Source: an uncultured Ruminiclostridium sp. (GTDB lineage: Bacteria > Bacillota > Clostridia > Oscillospirales > Ruminococcaceae). Taken from it: 64,000 nucleotides of DNA. The stretch spans positions 1-64,000 of the forward strand of contig CANQED010000013.1 of NCBI GenBank assembly GCA_947594425.1, in the 5' to 3' direction. Below, piece by piece: positions 44,631 through 54,100 of the stretch. Every line of letters starts with the position of its first letter. Positions within the stretch are counted from its first letter, which is position 1. A program made the position numbers and the translations under genes. Below the pieces are notes generated by a model, which searched no databases, was not told where the DNA came from, and saw only the letters and a list, made by a program, of their open reading frames with translations.

Positions 44631-45995
44631 ATGTTCGTTATGACTATGACCAAGCGCAGGCTATTGCGTGTGGTGACGCTGGTGCTTGTGCTGATAACAG
44701 GCGCGGCGATAGGGATATTTGCGGTGCTGTCCTGCGTCGATACAAAGGCGGAGAGCGTAAAAACGCCTATATACTGCGTCGACCGTGCCGACAACAAAAT
44801 AAGTCTTACCTTTGACTGTGCGTGGGGGAACAGCAACACCGATATGCTTATCTCCATACTCGAGCAGGCGGGAGTAAAGGCGACGTTTTTCGTCACGGGG
44901 GAATTTTGCGACAAATACCCCGACGATGTGAAAAAGCTGTATGACGCGGGTCACGAGATAGCTAATCACTCAGACACCCACCCGCACCTAAAGGGGATGA
45001 ACGTAAACGACCTTATCGCCGACACTAAGGAATGCTCGCGCAAGATAGAGATGATAACGGGAGCCTCTTCCCCGCTCTACCGCGCGCCCTACGGGGAGTA
45101 CGACGACAAGTCGCTGACCACCCTAGAGGGTATGGATATGAAGGTGATACAGTGGAATGTGGACAGCATAGACTGGGATAAGCCCTCGCCCGAGACCATT
45201 ATCGAGCGCACGACCAAAAATATCGCGTCGGGGTCGATACTGCTGTTCCATAACGACCTCGAAAACACCTCGGAGGCTTTGCCTAAAGTTTTAGAGAGCC
45301 TTATCGGGCAGGGCTTTGAGCCCGTAAAGGTATCCGAGCTGATTTACGCCGACAACTACACCATAGACGGCACGGGCAAGCAGATAAAGCTTGAAGAAAG
45401 CACGTCGACTATAGTATACAGCTCCGACCCCGTGATAAACTCGGCGTTCGAGGCGCTCGCGGACGGCTTTACCCGCGAGGACGTGGACAGACTTGAGGCG
45501 GAGGGTATGTCGGAGGAAATGGCTCAGCGCGCCGAGGCATTTCTCACCGAGGAGCAGATAGCGGCGATAGAAACGCTGTATTACGAGGATCTGCTCGACC
45601 TGTTCGCAAAGCTTAAGTCGGCGGTGTATGCAAAAGAGGACGGCTCGCAGACAGATATGCCCGAGCAGTCGGACGGCAGTGAACAATCGGGGGACGGCGA
45701 GCAGACAGAAGCTCCCGCGCAGACGGACGGCGACGTAATAGCGCAGACCGACCGCCCCGCTCAATCGACGGCGCAGACCTCGGAGCTGCCCACTAAGGAC
45801 GGAGCAGTCCCCGCGGCGACCTCGACCGCGCAGAATGTAGCCGCCACCTCGGCACAAAGCACACCCGAGAGCACGCCTGAGAGCACACCCGCGCCAACTT
45901 CTATTGAGGAGAGCGCGTCGCCCGACCCCACAGACAGCGGCAGCGTACCCGCACCGATAATTATTGAGGATAAGAGTTATTCCGCCATAAAATAA
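44631..45995 (+). CDS. Exported polysaccharide deacetylase (PdaB-like) with Ser/Thr/Gln-rich tail
   Basis: The 454-aa protein has an N-terminal membrane anchor or signal (about 10-33). The NodB domain (about 50-245) carries 'SLTFDCAWGN' (catalytic Asp; the second Asp is replaced, as in PdaB-like enzymes), 'NHSDTHPHL' (His-x3-His metal site), 'YRAPYGEYD', 'WNVDSIDW' and 'LLFHND'. It probably deacetylates peptidoglycan or another wall polymer. Residues 245-320 form a helical stretch and 335-450 a low-complexity Gln/Thr/Ser/Pro tail with 'STPESTPESTP' repeats, unusual for this family. SD GGGAGG. A CATATAAT at 44593-44600 might be a sporulation-type -10 box, but this is weak. Confidence 0.88.
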   Translation: MFVMTMTKRRLLRVVTLVLVLITGAAIGIFAVLSCVDTKAESVKTPIYCVDRADNKISLTFDCAWGNSNTDMLISILEQAGVKATFFVTGEFCDKYPDDVKKLYDAGHEIANHSDTHPHLKGMNVNDLIADTKECSRKIEMITGASSPLYRAPYGEYDDKSLTTLEGMDMKVIQWNVDSIDWDKPSPETIIERTTKNIASGSILLFHNDLENTSEALPKVLESLIGQGFEPVKVSELIYADNYTIDGTGKQIKLEESTSTIVYSSDPVINSAFEALADGFTREDVDRLEAEGMSEEMAQRAEAFLTEEQIAAIETLYYEDLLDLFAKLKSAVYAKEDGSQTDMPEQSDGSEQSGDGEQTEAPAQTDGDVIAQTDRPAQSTAQTSELPTKDGAVPAATSTAQNVAATSAQSTPESTPESTPAPTSIEESASPDPTDSGSVPAPIIIEDKSYSAIK

Positions 45996-46000
45996 GCTAT

Positions 46001-46036
46001 GCCCGCCTGTGAAACCATCGCAGGCGGGCACGCTTT
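46001..46036. terminator. Bidirectional terminator between the deacetylase and the kinase gene
   Basis: GCCCGCCTG(46001-46009)/CAGGCGGGC(46021-46029) followed by ACGCTTTT. It serves the two convergent genes. Confidence 0.85.
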
Positions 46037-46056
46037 TGCATTAAATGCGGTTTAAA

Positions 46057-48150
46057 TCAATCGCGCAGCTTTCTGAAAAGCTCCTCTATATTCAGCGGCT
46101 TAGTGATAAAGTCGTCCATGCCGCTGTCGATAGCTTTCTTTTTCTCCTCGGAGAAAGAATTTGCGGTGCAGGCGAAAATTTTGACCGTCTTAGCGTCCTC
46201 TCTGTCGAGAGCGCGTATCGCCTTAGCCGTCTGAAAGCCGTCCATCTCGGGCATAAGCAGGTCCATAAGCACAAAGCCGTACGTGCCGGGCTTTGACTCA
46301 GCGAACATACGCAGGGCGGTCTTGCCGTTATCGGCAAGGTCCGCCTCAAAGCCGTTGCTGCGCAAAAGCTCGAGCACTATCTCGCCGTTGAGCTCGTTAT
46401 CCTCGGCTACAAGTATACGCGCGGTCGGCGCTAAATCGGCAGGTTGAGTGCCGCCGTGCTTTTGCACCTCGTCACATTCTTCACCGACAAAGGTAAAGGT
46501 AAACTCGCTGCCCTCGCCCTTTTCGCTGACGCAGGTGAGATCACCGCCCATAAGCCGCGCAAGTCTGCGGCTGATAGACAGCCCTAAGCCCGTGCCCTGA
46601 TTGCCCTTAGACACGGTGTCGAGCTCTTGAGAGAACACGCCGAACAGCTTTTTAAGAAATTCGGGGCTCATCCCCTTTCCGTTATCCGATACGGTGATAC
46701 GGGTGCTTATCTTGCCGTCCTTTAGCTTTTCTTGGCGCAGGCTGAGCCCTACCTTTCCGCCGCGCTGGGTAAATTTGCGGGCGTTGTCGAGTAAATTGAG
46801 CAGTACCTGCTGTATCCTGACCTCGTCGCCGATAATGTACGGATACGAATAGTCGGTATCTACGGTAAAGTGCAGCCCCTTTTCTTCCATACCGCTGCGC
46901 TCTATCGAGGTCACCGTCTGTATCATAAGCTTAAGATCTACGGGGTAGAGCATAAGCTCTAACTTTTGCTCTTGCAGCTTAGACGCGTCAAGTATATCGT
47001 TTACCAGCGACAGGAGGTAATTAGCCGTGACGCTCGACTGCTTTAAATATGTCCCGAGCTTAGCCTTGTCGTCGATAGTGCGGGTCATAAGATAATTAAG
47101 CCCGATGAGGCCGTTCAGCGGGGTGCGTATCTCGTGGCTCATAGTGGACAAAAAGCGTCCCTTTGCCTTAGCGTCCGCCCTGCTCTTAGCGACGCGCAGG
47201 CGCTGGTTTACAATAATTATCGCCATAACTACTATCACCACAAACAACACCCCGAGCATAATAACAGTATAGCGGTATCTGTAGATAAAGTCCTCAAAGG
47301 TGTCCTGATACTGATTTTCCATTACGCCCTGAATGGTGTAGCTGCCGACCTCGTCCTCGGTCATAAAGTCTATCGTTTTATCAAGGATATCTATAAGCAG
47401 CTGACCGTCCTCGGCGGACGAGCCCTCTCCCCCGTTAAAGGCTACCACAGCCGAAAAGCACAGCTTATCGTCAAGCCCTATCATGGGTATGACCTTAAGC
47501 TTATCGTACTTGGGCTTTGACAGCCAGTATTCGACAACGTACTGATTTTGTATCATAAGGTCCGCGTCGCCGCTGTCTACGGCGTCAAAGCAGGCGGGGA
47601 TAGAGTCGTAATCTTTAATGGTGAAATTAGGGAACATTCGCGCGAGCACTTTCTTTAACGTCTGAGAGCCCGTCGACACAGCTACCGAAAGGTTGTCGCC
47701 GTATCTAAAGTCGAGGTCCTCTTTAGCGACTATGACCTTTCTGCTCGAAAGATAGGGCTCGCTGATAAGTATGCCGTTAGCGTTCTTATTTTCTTCATTG
47801 TATTCGACGCTCGTGATAAGGTCTACCCCCGCGTCGAGAAGATCGTCGTATGTTATACTGCCCATAGGCAGCTCGTAATAATCAAAATTAAGCCCCGATA
47901 TTTCGCTGACGCGGTCAAAAATATACCGCGATATCCCCGAGCACTCTCCCTCGTCGGTAAAGCACACAGGTACCCTGTCTTGTATGTAGCCGACCTTAAG
48001 CGAGGGATGAGACGAAATATACGCCTGCTCCTGGTCGGTAAATTCGGGCGCATTTTTCTCCTCGGCAAATACTGTCAAGGAAAAGCACGATACGCTAACC
48101 GCAGCCGCCGCAAGCGCAGCCGCTAAGGCTTTAATAAATCTCGGCTTCAC
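46057..48150 (-). CDS. Hybrid sensor histidine kinase with periplasmic-binding-protein sensor domain
   Basis: The product is about 697 aa, in the order signal peptide (1-29), SBP_bac_3-like sensor (about 42-280, 'HPSLKVGYIQDRVPVCFTDE'), membrane helix (about 300-322), HisKA with 'FLSTMSHEIRTPLNGL' (His about 336), HATPase with 'LLNLLDNARKFTQRGG' and 'GTGLGLSISRRLARLMGG', and a receiver domain with 'FVLMDLLMPEMDGF' (Asp about 628). It likely binds an amino acid or similar solute outside the cell. No separate response regulator is adjacent, so its output is open. A GTG start at 48150 is chosen: GGAGGTG lies 6 nt upstream, and the codon at 48159 is inside that SD. Confidence 0.93.
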   Translation of the reverse strand: MKPRFIKALAAALAAAAVSVSCFSLTVFAEEKNAPEFTDQEQAYISSHPSLKVGYIQDRVPVCFTDEGECSGISRYIFDRVSEISGLNFDYYELPMGSITYDDLLDAGVDLITSVEYNEENKNANGILISEPYLSSRKVIVAKEDLDFRYGDNLSVAVSTGSQTLKKVLARMFPNFTIKDYDSIPACFDAVDSGDADLMIQNQYVVEYWLSKPKYDKLKVIPMIGLDDKLCFSAVVAFNGGEGSSAEDGQLLIDILDKTIDFMTEDEVGSYTIQGVMENQYQDTFEDFIYRYRYTVIMLGVLFVVIVVMAIIIVNQRLRVAKSRADAKAKGRFLSTMSHEIRTPLNGLIGLNYLMTRTIDDKAKLGTYLKQSSVTANYLLSLVNDILDASKLQEQKLELMLYPVDLKLMIQTVTSIERSGMEEKGLHFTVDTDYSYPYIIGDEVRIQQVLLNLLDNARKFTQRGGKVGLSLRQEKLKDGKISTRITVSDNGKGMSPEFLKKLFGVFSQELDTVSKGNQGTGLGLSISRRLARLMGGDLTCVSEKGEGSEFTFTFVGEECDEVQKHGGTQPADLAPTARILVAEDNELNGEIVLELLRSNGFEADLADNGKTALRMFAESKPGTYGFVLMDLLMPEMDGFQTAKAIRALDREDAKTVKIFACTANSFSEEKKKAIDSGMDDFITKPLNIEELFRKLRD

Positions 48151-48201
48151 GGGCGTCACCTCCTTTAGGGCTTTAGCGAAATAAAATTATCCTTGATAGT
48201 A

Positions 48202-48230
48202 ATTATACTCCCGTTGTCCTAAATTGTCAA
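48202..48230 (-). promoter_or_regulatory. Promoter of the hybrid kinase
   Basis: On the minus strand, TTGACA (48225-48230), a 17-nt spacer and TATAAT (48202-48207). Confidence 0.9.
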
Positions 48231-48273
48231 TAAAAAACCGCCGAGATCTATCTATAAATTAAATCAATATCTG

Positions 48274-48302
48274 TTGCAAATACCGCGAAAAAATGTTATA
48301 CT
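48274..48302 (+). promoter_or_regulatory. Promoter of the 57-aa gene
   Basis: TTGCAA (48274-48279), a 17-nt spacer and TATACT (48297-48302), 46 nt before the ATG. Confidence 0.8.
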
Positions 48303-48348
48303 GCTGTATGAAATAACGCTCATTTAACTAAAGAAAGGAATATGCACT

Positions 48349-48522
48349 ATGTGGAAAGTCGGAGATACCGTGATAACCTCGCAAATGGCTGACGAGGTAC
48401 ACCAAAGAGCAAACGAGGAGTGGAGCATACCGTCGATAGCAGCTATGCTGATACGCGACTACGGGGTAAAGGAAGACGACGCCGAAAAGGTGGTAGAAGA
48501 GGTGCTGAGCCTGAATGGGTGA
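48349..48522 (+). CDS. Conserved-looking 57-aa protein of unknown function
   Basis: Translates as MWKVGDTVITSQMADEV, a middle 'EEWSIPSIAAMLIRDYGVK', and ends VVEEVLSLNG. It is acidic and predicted to be helical, with no membrane segment or cysteine. Support for it being real: a promoter with a 17-nt spacer at 48274-48302, AAAGG 10 nt before the ATG, an uninterrupted frame of 57 codons, and regular heptad-like hydrophobic spacing in the second half. The prfB promoter follows 19 nt after the stop. I do not recognise a family. Confidence 0.65.
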   Translation: MWKVGDTVITSQMADEVHQRANEEWSIPSIAAMLIRDYGVKEDDAEKVVEEVLSLNG

Positions 48523-48540
48523 GAGGTGACTTTTCCGCGC

Positions 48541-48569
48541 TTGACAGGCGAGGCGTATTATGGTAAAAT
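48541..48569 (+). promoter_or_regulatory. Promoter of prfB
   Basis: TTGACA (48541-48546), a 17-nt spacer and TAAAAT (48564-48569). Confidence 0.85.
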
Positions 48570-48603
48570 AATTGTATATGAGCTATACGAAAGGAAGATA
48601 TAT

Positions 48604-49716
48604 ATGCTTGAATACGATGAATTGAAGATAGAATTTGACGGGTTGGAGCCCCAGCTTAAGGAGCTTGCGGCGGCGCTCGACCTCGAGGGGCTGAAAAAGG
48701 AGATAGCGCAGCTTGAAGAAGAGAGCGGCAAGCCCGATTTTTGGAACGATGTGGAAAATTCTCAAAAGGTATCGCGCCGCATTGGCGACTGCAAGAACAT
48801 TGTCGAAAGCTATAATAAGCTTAAGCAAAGCTACGACGACGTAGTTACCATGATAGAGCTTGCGCAGGAAGAGGACGACGAGAGCATGCTGCCCGAGATA
48901 CAAGAGCTCGCGCAGAGCTTTCGCACAGAGCTTGAGACGCAAAAGCTCGCGACATTGCTCTCGGGAGAATATGACAGCAAGAACGCTATACTCACGTTTC
49001 ACGCGGGCGCGGGCGGCACCGAGGCTCAGGACTGGGTAGAAATGCTCTACCGTATGTATAACCGCTGGGCGGAGCGCCACGGTATGAAGGTGACGGTGCT
49101 CGACTACCTCGACGGCGAAGAGGCGGGGATAAAAAGCGCAAGCATACTGATAGAGGGGCGCAACGCCTACGGCTATCTCAAAAGCGAAAACGGCGTGCAC
49201 AGGCTGGTGCGCGTATCGCCCTTTGACAGCTCGGGTAGACGGCACACAAGCTTTGCCTCGGTAGAGGTAATGCCCGAAATAGACGACACGGTGGATGTCG
49301 ACATCAGCGAGGACGAAATCAAAATGGACGTATACCGCGCAAGCGGCGCAGGCGGACAAAAGGTAAACAAGACCTCGTCCGCGGTCAGGATAACCCATAT
49401 CCCGACCGGTATCGTATGCGCCTGCCAGACAGAGCGCTCTCAGCACCAAAACAGAGAATACGCTATGCGTATGCTCAAGTCAAAGCTTATTGAGATAAAA
49501 GAGCGCGAAAACCTCGAAAAGATATCCGATATAAAGGGCGAGCAGCTGCAAATAGCGTGGGGCGCTCAGATACGCTCGTATGTGTTTATGCCCTACACTA
49601 TGGCAAAGGATCACCGCACCAATTATGAAATGGGAAATATAAACGCCGTTATGGACGGCGACATAGACGGCTTTATTAACGCCTATCTTAAGGCGCTGAG
49701 CTTAGGGCAGCTGTAA
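48604..49716 (+). CDS. prfB: Peptide chain release factor 2
   Basis: The 370-aa class I release factor reads UAA and UGA stop codons and triggers peptidyl-tRNA hydrolysis. The stop-recognition tripeptide is in 'RVSPFDSSGRRHTSF' (SPF) and the catalytic GGQ in 'YRASGAGGQKVNKTSSAVRI'. The start MLEYDEL has AAGGAAG upstream; an in-frame ATG 78 nt earlier lacks an SD and precedes the promoter. The reading frame is continuous where most prfB genes have the programmed +1 frameshift (CTTTGA): here the same place reads GCGCTCGACCTCGAG (Ala-Leu-Asp-Leu-Glu). The stop overlaps the next start (TAATG). Confidence 0.97.
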   Translation: MLEYDELKIEFDGLEPQLKELAAALDLEGLKKEIAQLEEESGKPDFWNDVENSQKVSRRIGDCKNIVESYNKLKQSYDDVVTMIELAQEEDDESMLPEIQELAQSFRTELETQKLATLLSGEYDSKNAILTFHAGAGGTEAQDWVEMLYRMYNRWAERHGMKVTVLDYLDGEEAGIKSASILIEGRNAYGYLKSENGVHRLVRVSPFDSSGRRHTSFASVEVMPEIDDTVDVDISEDEIKMDVYRASGAGGQKVNKTSSAVRITHIPTGIVCACQTERSQHQNREYAMRMLKSKLIEIKERENLEKISDIKGEQLQIAWGAQIRSYVFMPYTMAKDHRTNYEMGNINAVMDGDIDGFINAYLKALSLGQL

Positions 49717-51071
49717 TGCTTAAGAAGAACGATATCATCACGCTCGACATATACGCGCTCACCACCCTCGGCAGCGGGATAGGGCGCAGCGAGGACGGCA
49801 TGGCGGTGTTCGTACCGTTTACCGCCTGCGGCGACAGGATACGCTGCCGAATACTTAAGGTGAAGTCTGATTATGCATATGGAAAGGCGGAGGAGATATT
49901 GATCCCCTCCCCCGACCGCGTGCCGCAGGACTGCCCCGTGTACGGAAAATGCGGGGGCTGTTCGCTGCGGCATATTTCGTATGCCGCCGAGCTTAGATTT
50001 AAAGAGCAGACGGTAAAGGACGCGTTTGAGCGGATAGGAAAGCTGTCGCCCGAATTTTTGCCGATAATCGAAAACGACTTCCACGACCGATACAGAAACA
50101 AGCTGCAAATGCCCGCGGGGCTTGAAAACGGGGATATCGTGTTCGGTTTTTACGCTCCTCACAGCCACCGTATAGTTCCCTGCCATGACTGTAAATTGCA
50201 GCCGGAAATTTTTGCAAAAATAATCGACGCCGTGTCCGAATTGTGCGCAGAATGTGGGATTTTCCCCTACGAAAATAATGCAAAAATCGGCGGTCTAAGG
50301 CACATCTATCTCAGAAAGGGGCACTACAGCGGCGAGATATGCCTGTGCTTTGTCGCCGCGAAAGACAGCCCCGCGTACAAGACGGCGGCGCTGCGGCTCG
50401 CCGAAAAATTTGAGCAGATAAAATCGGTCGTGCTTAACATAAATCCCGATGACACAAATGTTATCCTCGGCGAAAAGCAGCGGGTGCTGTACGGAAAGGC
50501 GGAGATAAGCGATACCATCTGCGGCAGGACGGTGTCCTTGTCGCCGAAAGCGTTCTATCAAGTGAACACTCTTGCCGCCGAGAAAATATATAAGCAGGCA
50601 GAGGAATTCGCCCGCCCCGACGGGAAAATATTGCTCGACCTATACTGCGGCGCGGGGACGATAGGGCTGTCCATGGCGCACAAGGTAAAGCGGCTCATCG
50701 GGGTGGAGATCGTCCCCGACGCGGTGGAAAACGCGCGCAAAAACGCCGCCGCGAACGGCATAACAAACGCTGAATTTATCTGTGCCGACGCCGCTGCGGC
50801 CGCAAAAGAGCTAAACGCGCGCGGCGTTCGCCCCGACGTTATCATCATCGACCCGCCGCGCGGCGGCTGCGGGCAGTCGGCGTGTGAGCAGATAGCGGCT
50901 TTCGGCAGCGAGCGGATAGTTATGATATCCTGCAACCCCGCCACGGCCGCCCGCGACTGCGCGTATTTTAAGGAGCTGGGGTATATCACGGAAAAAGTAC
51001 GGGCGGCGGATATGTTTAGTCGGACGGGGCATGTGGAGTGCGTGGTGGGGATGGCAAGGACTAAGGACTGA
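49716..51071 (+). CDS. 23S rRNA (uracil-5-)-methyltransferase, RumA/RlmD family
   Basis: The 451-aa SAM-dependent RNA methyltransferase has an N-terminal TRAM-type beta domain (about 1-62), iron-sulfur cluster cysteines in 'CPVYGKCGGCSLRH' (about 71-84) plus one near 'VPCHDCKLQ', the SAM motif 'LLDLYCGAGTIGLSMAHKV' (about 307-325), 'IIDPPRGGC' and the catalytic Cys in 'MISCNPATAARD' (about 410). Firmicutes often have one or two such enzymes acting at U747/U1939, so the exact target is open. Translation is coupled to prfB (TAATG). Confidence 0.93.
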   Translation: MLKKNDIITLDIYALTTLGSGIGRSEDGMAVFVPFTACGDRIRCRILKVKSDYAYGKAEEILIPSPDRVPQDCPVYGKCGGCSLRHISYAAELRFKEQTVKDAFERIGKLSPEFLPIIENDFHDRYRNKLQMPAGLENGDIVFGFYAPHSHRIVPCHDCKLQPEIFAKIIDAVSELCAECGIFPYENNAKIGGLRHIYLRKGHYSGEICLCFVAAKDSPAYKTAALRLAEKFEQIKSVVLNINPDDTNVILGEKQRVLYGKAEISDTICGRTVSLSPKAFYQVNTLAAEKIYKQAEEFARPDGKILLDLYCGAGTIGLSMAHKVKRLIGVEIVPDAVENARKNAAANGITNAEFICADAAAAAKELNARGVRPDVIIIDPPRGGCGQSACEQIAAFGSERIVMISCNPATAARDCAYFKELGYITEKVRAADMFSRTGHVECVVGMARTKD

Positions 51072-51124
51072 ATGCTGAAAAAGTGCTGCTGAGACGTCAC
51101 AAATAAAGCAATCAATAAAAGGAA

Positions 51125-51169
51125 ACCCGCACAGACGGCTTGCAAATGGTTTGCGTCGTTTGTGCGGGT
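51125..51169. terminator. Long hairpin between the rRNA methyltransferase and lipase genes
   Basis: ACCCGCACA(51125-51133)/TGTGCGGGT(51161-51169) with an imperfect continuation (ACG/CGT, GCAAA/TTTGC). On the plus strand it is followed by ATATTATTTTA. The two genes converge here. It resembles the hairpin at 55307-55348. Confidence 0.65.
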
Positions 51170-51177
51170 ATATTATT

Positions 51178-54100
51178 TTAATACCTGTATAGAGGAGTAA
51201 ATTCTATTTTGTCGGTATAGCCGGGTTGCCCGCTTAAGGTGTCGGTTTTAGCCATATCAGCTGACTGCCCGTTTATTTTTAATTTATATATATTATATTT
51301 TCCTTCCATACCCGGACCGGTGCTTGTTCCTACTATAGTACCGTTATCATTGTACAGAGTTAAATGCCATGCGTTATATTCTCCCAAAAGCTTAGCTTTC
51401 CCGTTTATCATTTTATAAACGTGATGAGTTCTGTCTGATTCGCAAGTGCCGTCTTGAATAATAAGCTCATCCTCCCCGTCGTTGTCTATGTCGACATATG
51501 CATATGAGCAATAATCACACAACTGTTTGTGATTATTATTGCAGGCTTCGTTATATTCATACAGTTTAGTGGAAAGATCCTCAATAGGGGAGTCAACGAA
51601 AGTAATGGGGATATCCATATCTTCCAAAAAGGATTTATCTAACACCCAATATCCATTAACATATGTTATATTTACCGGGAAAAAGCCATAAAACTTATCG
51701 GAGTTTATCTCATATGTGTATACTATCAGTTCATAACGAGATGAGCTATGTGATTTAATATAGATTTTATATTCGTGGTCGGGTAATATGCCGCCTATTC
51801 CCATGATGGCGCTTACATACAGCTTGCCGTTTTGCTCGACCCAGTTTTTGTATTGGATATCGAAAAGTTCCTCAATAACATCAGAAGTATAGTATTGGCT
51901 GCATAACTCTTCCAGATCATTTATAGAGTTTATTCCCTCGTAATTTATCCTTTCGTATTCCCATTCCTGATTATTAAGAACCCCGGTAAATGTATCTGAT
52001 TTATCAGCGTAAGTGTTGTAATAAAACCAATCTCCGTTAAATCTTCCTGCACTCATTATAAGAGCGGCAATATCATCGTTAGTTAAGTCATTAGGATTTA
52101 AATTGTCATTTATTCCGTTTTTATCTACAGCTTCAACTCTATATGCTTGTGATTTTTTCGCATCTTCTTCACTATGCCAAGAAAATATAAAATTGATCTT
52201 ATCGATATTGAAAGTGTACATATAAGATTCGTAAAAATCCGAATAGAAACCTTCGCCGGTAGTTTCATTTTGCAATTCAGGAAGCGTATAGTCGGTATTT
52301 ACATTGTCGATCACAGTGTACGTACTTTCTTGGTTGTTAGACAGCCAATAGACCATGACAATTTTTTCTGTTCCGGTGTAGTCGTTCGAAAAATCGTTAT
52401 CCATAAAGAAGAAAATAAGCGGGACTCTCCCATCGTCATAATATAACCCAAGAGCCGAGCCCTCTTCGTGATCTTGTGCTATCGAAATATCCGACCCATA
52501 CATTTCTTTGATATCGTTTATGGTTTTGCCCAAATAATCTACCAGCTTAAGCTCCTCGTTTGCAATATTTCCGCCCTTAAAATCCGTATACACCTTAACG
52601 CTTTTCAGCCCGTAATACTTATTCCTTATTGTCGCTCCGATGATTTTTACGGATGTCTTGTATTCTGTTTTAGAGGCTTTTTTCCCGATATCCTTGACAG
52701 ATATCAAGTATGTTCCCTCGTCAAGGTCTAAAGTGTACCCGTCCGCGCTGTTTATATCTTCGTCCACCACCGTTTTCGGCTTTAAATTATTATACGAGCC
52801 CGAAAGAGTGGATATCGTCAAGTGATAATTTCCGTATTTTTCACCATCCTCATCAAAGACATTCAAAACCGCGCCCGATAATACTGGCACATCCGGTGAT
52901 TTTGCATAAACAGATGAAATATGCCCTTTAGGCTCCAAATTTTGCAGGAAAGTATAAAGCTTATGACAATTCCAATCAATATTAGCGATATCCTTTCCGA
53001 CAAAACCTAAATTATTTGCTAAAAGCGCCGGCATATTTTTAGAACCTATATTTTGAGGAATATCGGAGCTTTTATCATAATATATCGGATCGCCGCCGTA
53101 ATGTATCGTTACAAAGCCGACTAATACATCGGATACCCAGTCGCCGTGCACTCTGTAGTCCTTAATTATCGATGTGTTATCCGAAAGGACTCTGCTTTCA
53201 TCTTTGAACGTTTCTCTGTTAGTTACAGCCGCCGAAACAGGCAGACCCAGTCCGTTAAAGGTGACGATGCCCTTTATCCTTTCTTTATCAAGCTTTAATC
53301 CCTGATAAGCCGCATGATAAGCTAAATTACCTCCGAGAGAATGCCCCGTTATGTAAAAATTACAGTCGGGGTAGTTTAACATCAGCGTGGACAAATATGC
53401 CGATGCAAATTTTGGCTGCGGGCTATGCCCGACTAACCCCTCGGCTATATCGTTTATCCAATCATCAAAGCCTTGAGTTCCCGTAAACGCCACAACGATA
53501 TTATCATCAATTCTGAAAGCCGCCGCCTGAAATCCTTTATCGATGGTGCTTATAAGCTCCCACCCGTACAGCTCTTCTACACTTGCGACATTGCCGAATT
53601 CGTTAAATTCTCCGTTAAGCTTGACTTTTAACTGATCGGGCAGATCCTTTAGCATAACAGGAAAATTAAAAGTATAATCATACGGCAGCACATAAGACAT
53701 CGAACAGAACATAGCGAGATTTCGGTCGGATATATCCCACTTTAACGGCGATTTATCCTTTGCGTCGGATAGCCCGTCGCCGTCGGTGTCGCTTGAGGTG
53801 GGATCGGATCTGAGCGAGATATAAGTTTTGCCGCCTTTGCTTACTATGCTTATTTCATCGCCGTTTTTCACACCGTCGCCGTCATAGTCGTCGCTTTTAT
53901 CTCCGTCGGCGTTATAATTAAAATCGATACCGCATAATTCTTTTGAGCCGTTGCTGAGGACCAGATCGCCCGAAAAGATAAGCTCGCTGTAATAGTCGGA
54001 TATGCCGTCGTTATTGCTGTCCGATTTATCGGTGCTTTCGGATATTTTAGCCCCTCGGCTCCACGCTCTGTCAAATTCCGGCTTGTTAAGAAGTATATAT

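Noticed and set aside
48526..48603. N-terminal extension of prfB from the ATG-like start at 48526
   Set aside because: It would begin before the prfB promoter and lacks an SD; AAGGAAG directly precedes the internal ATG at 48604.
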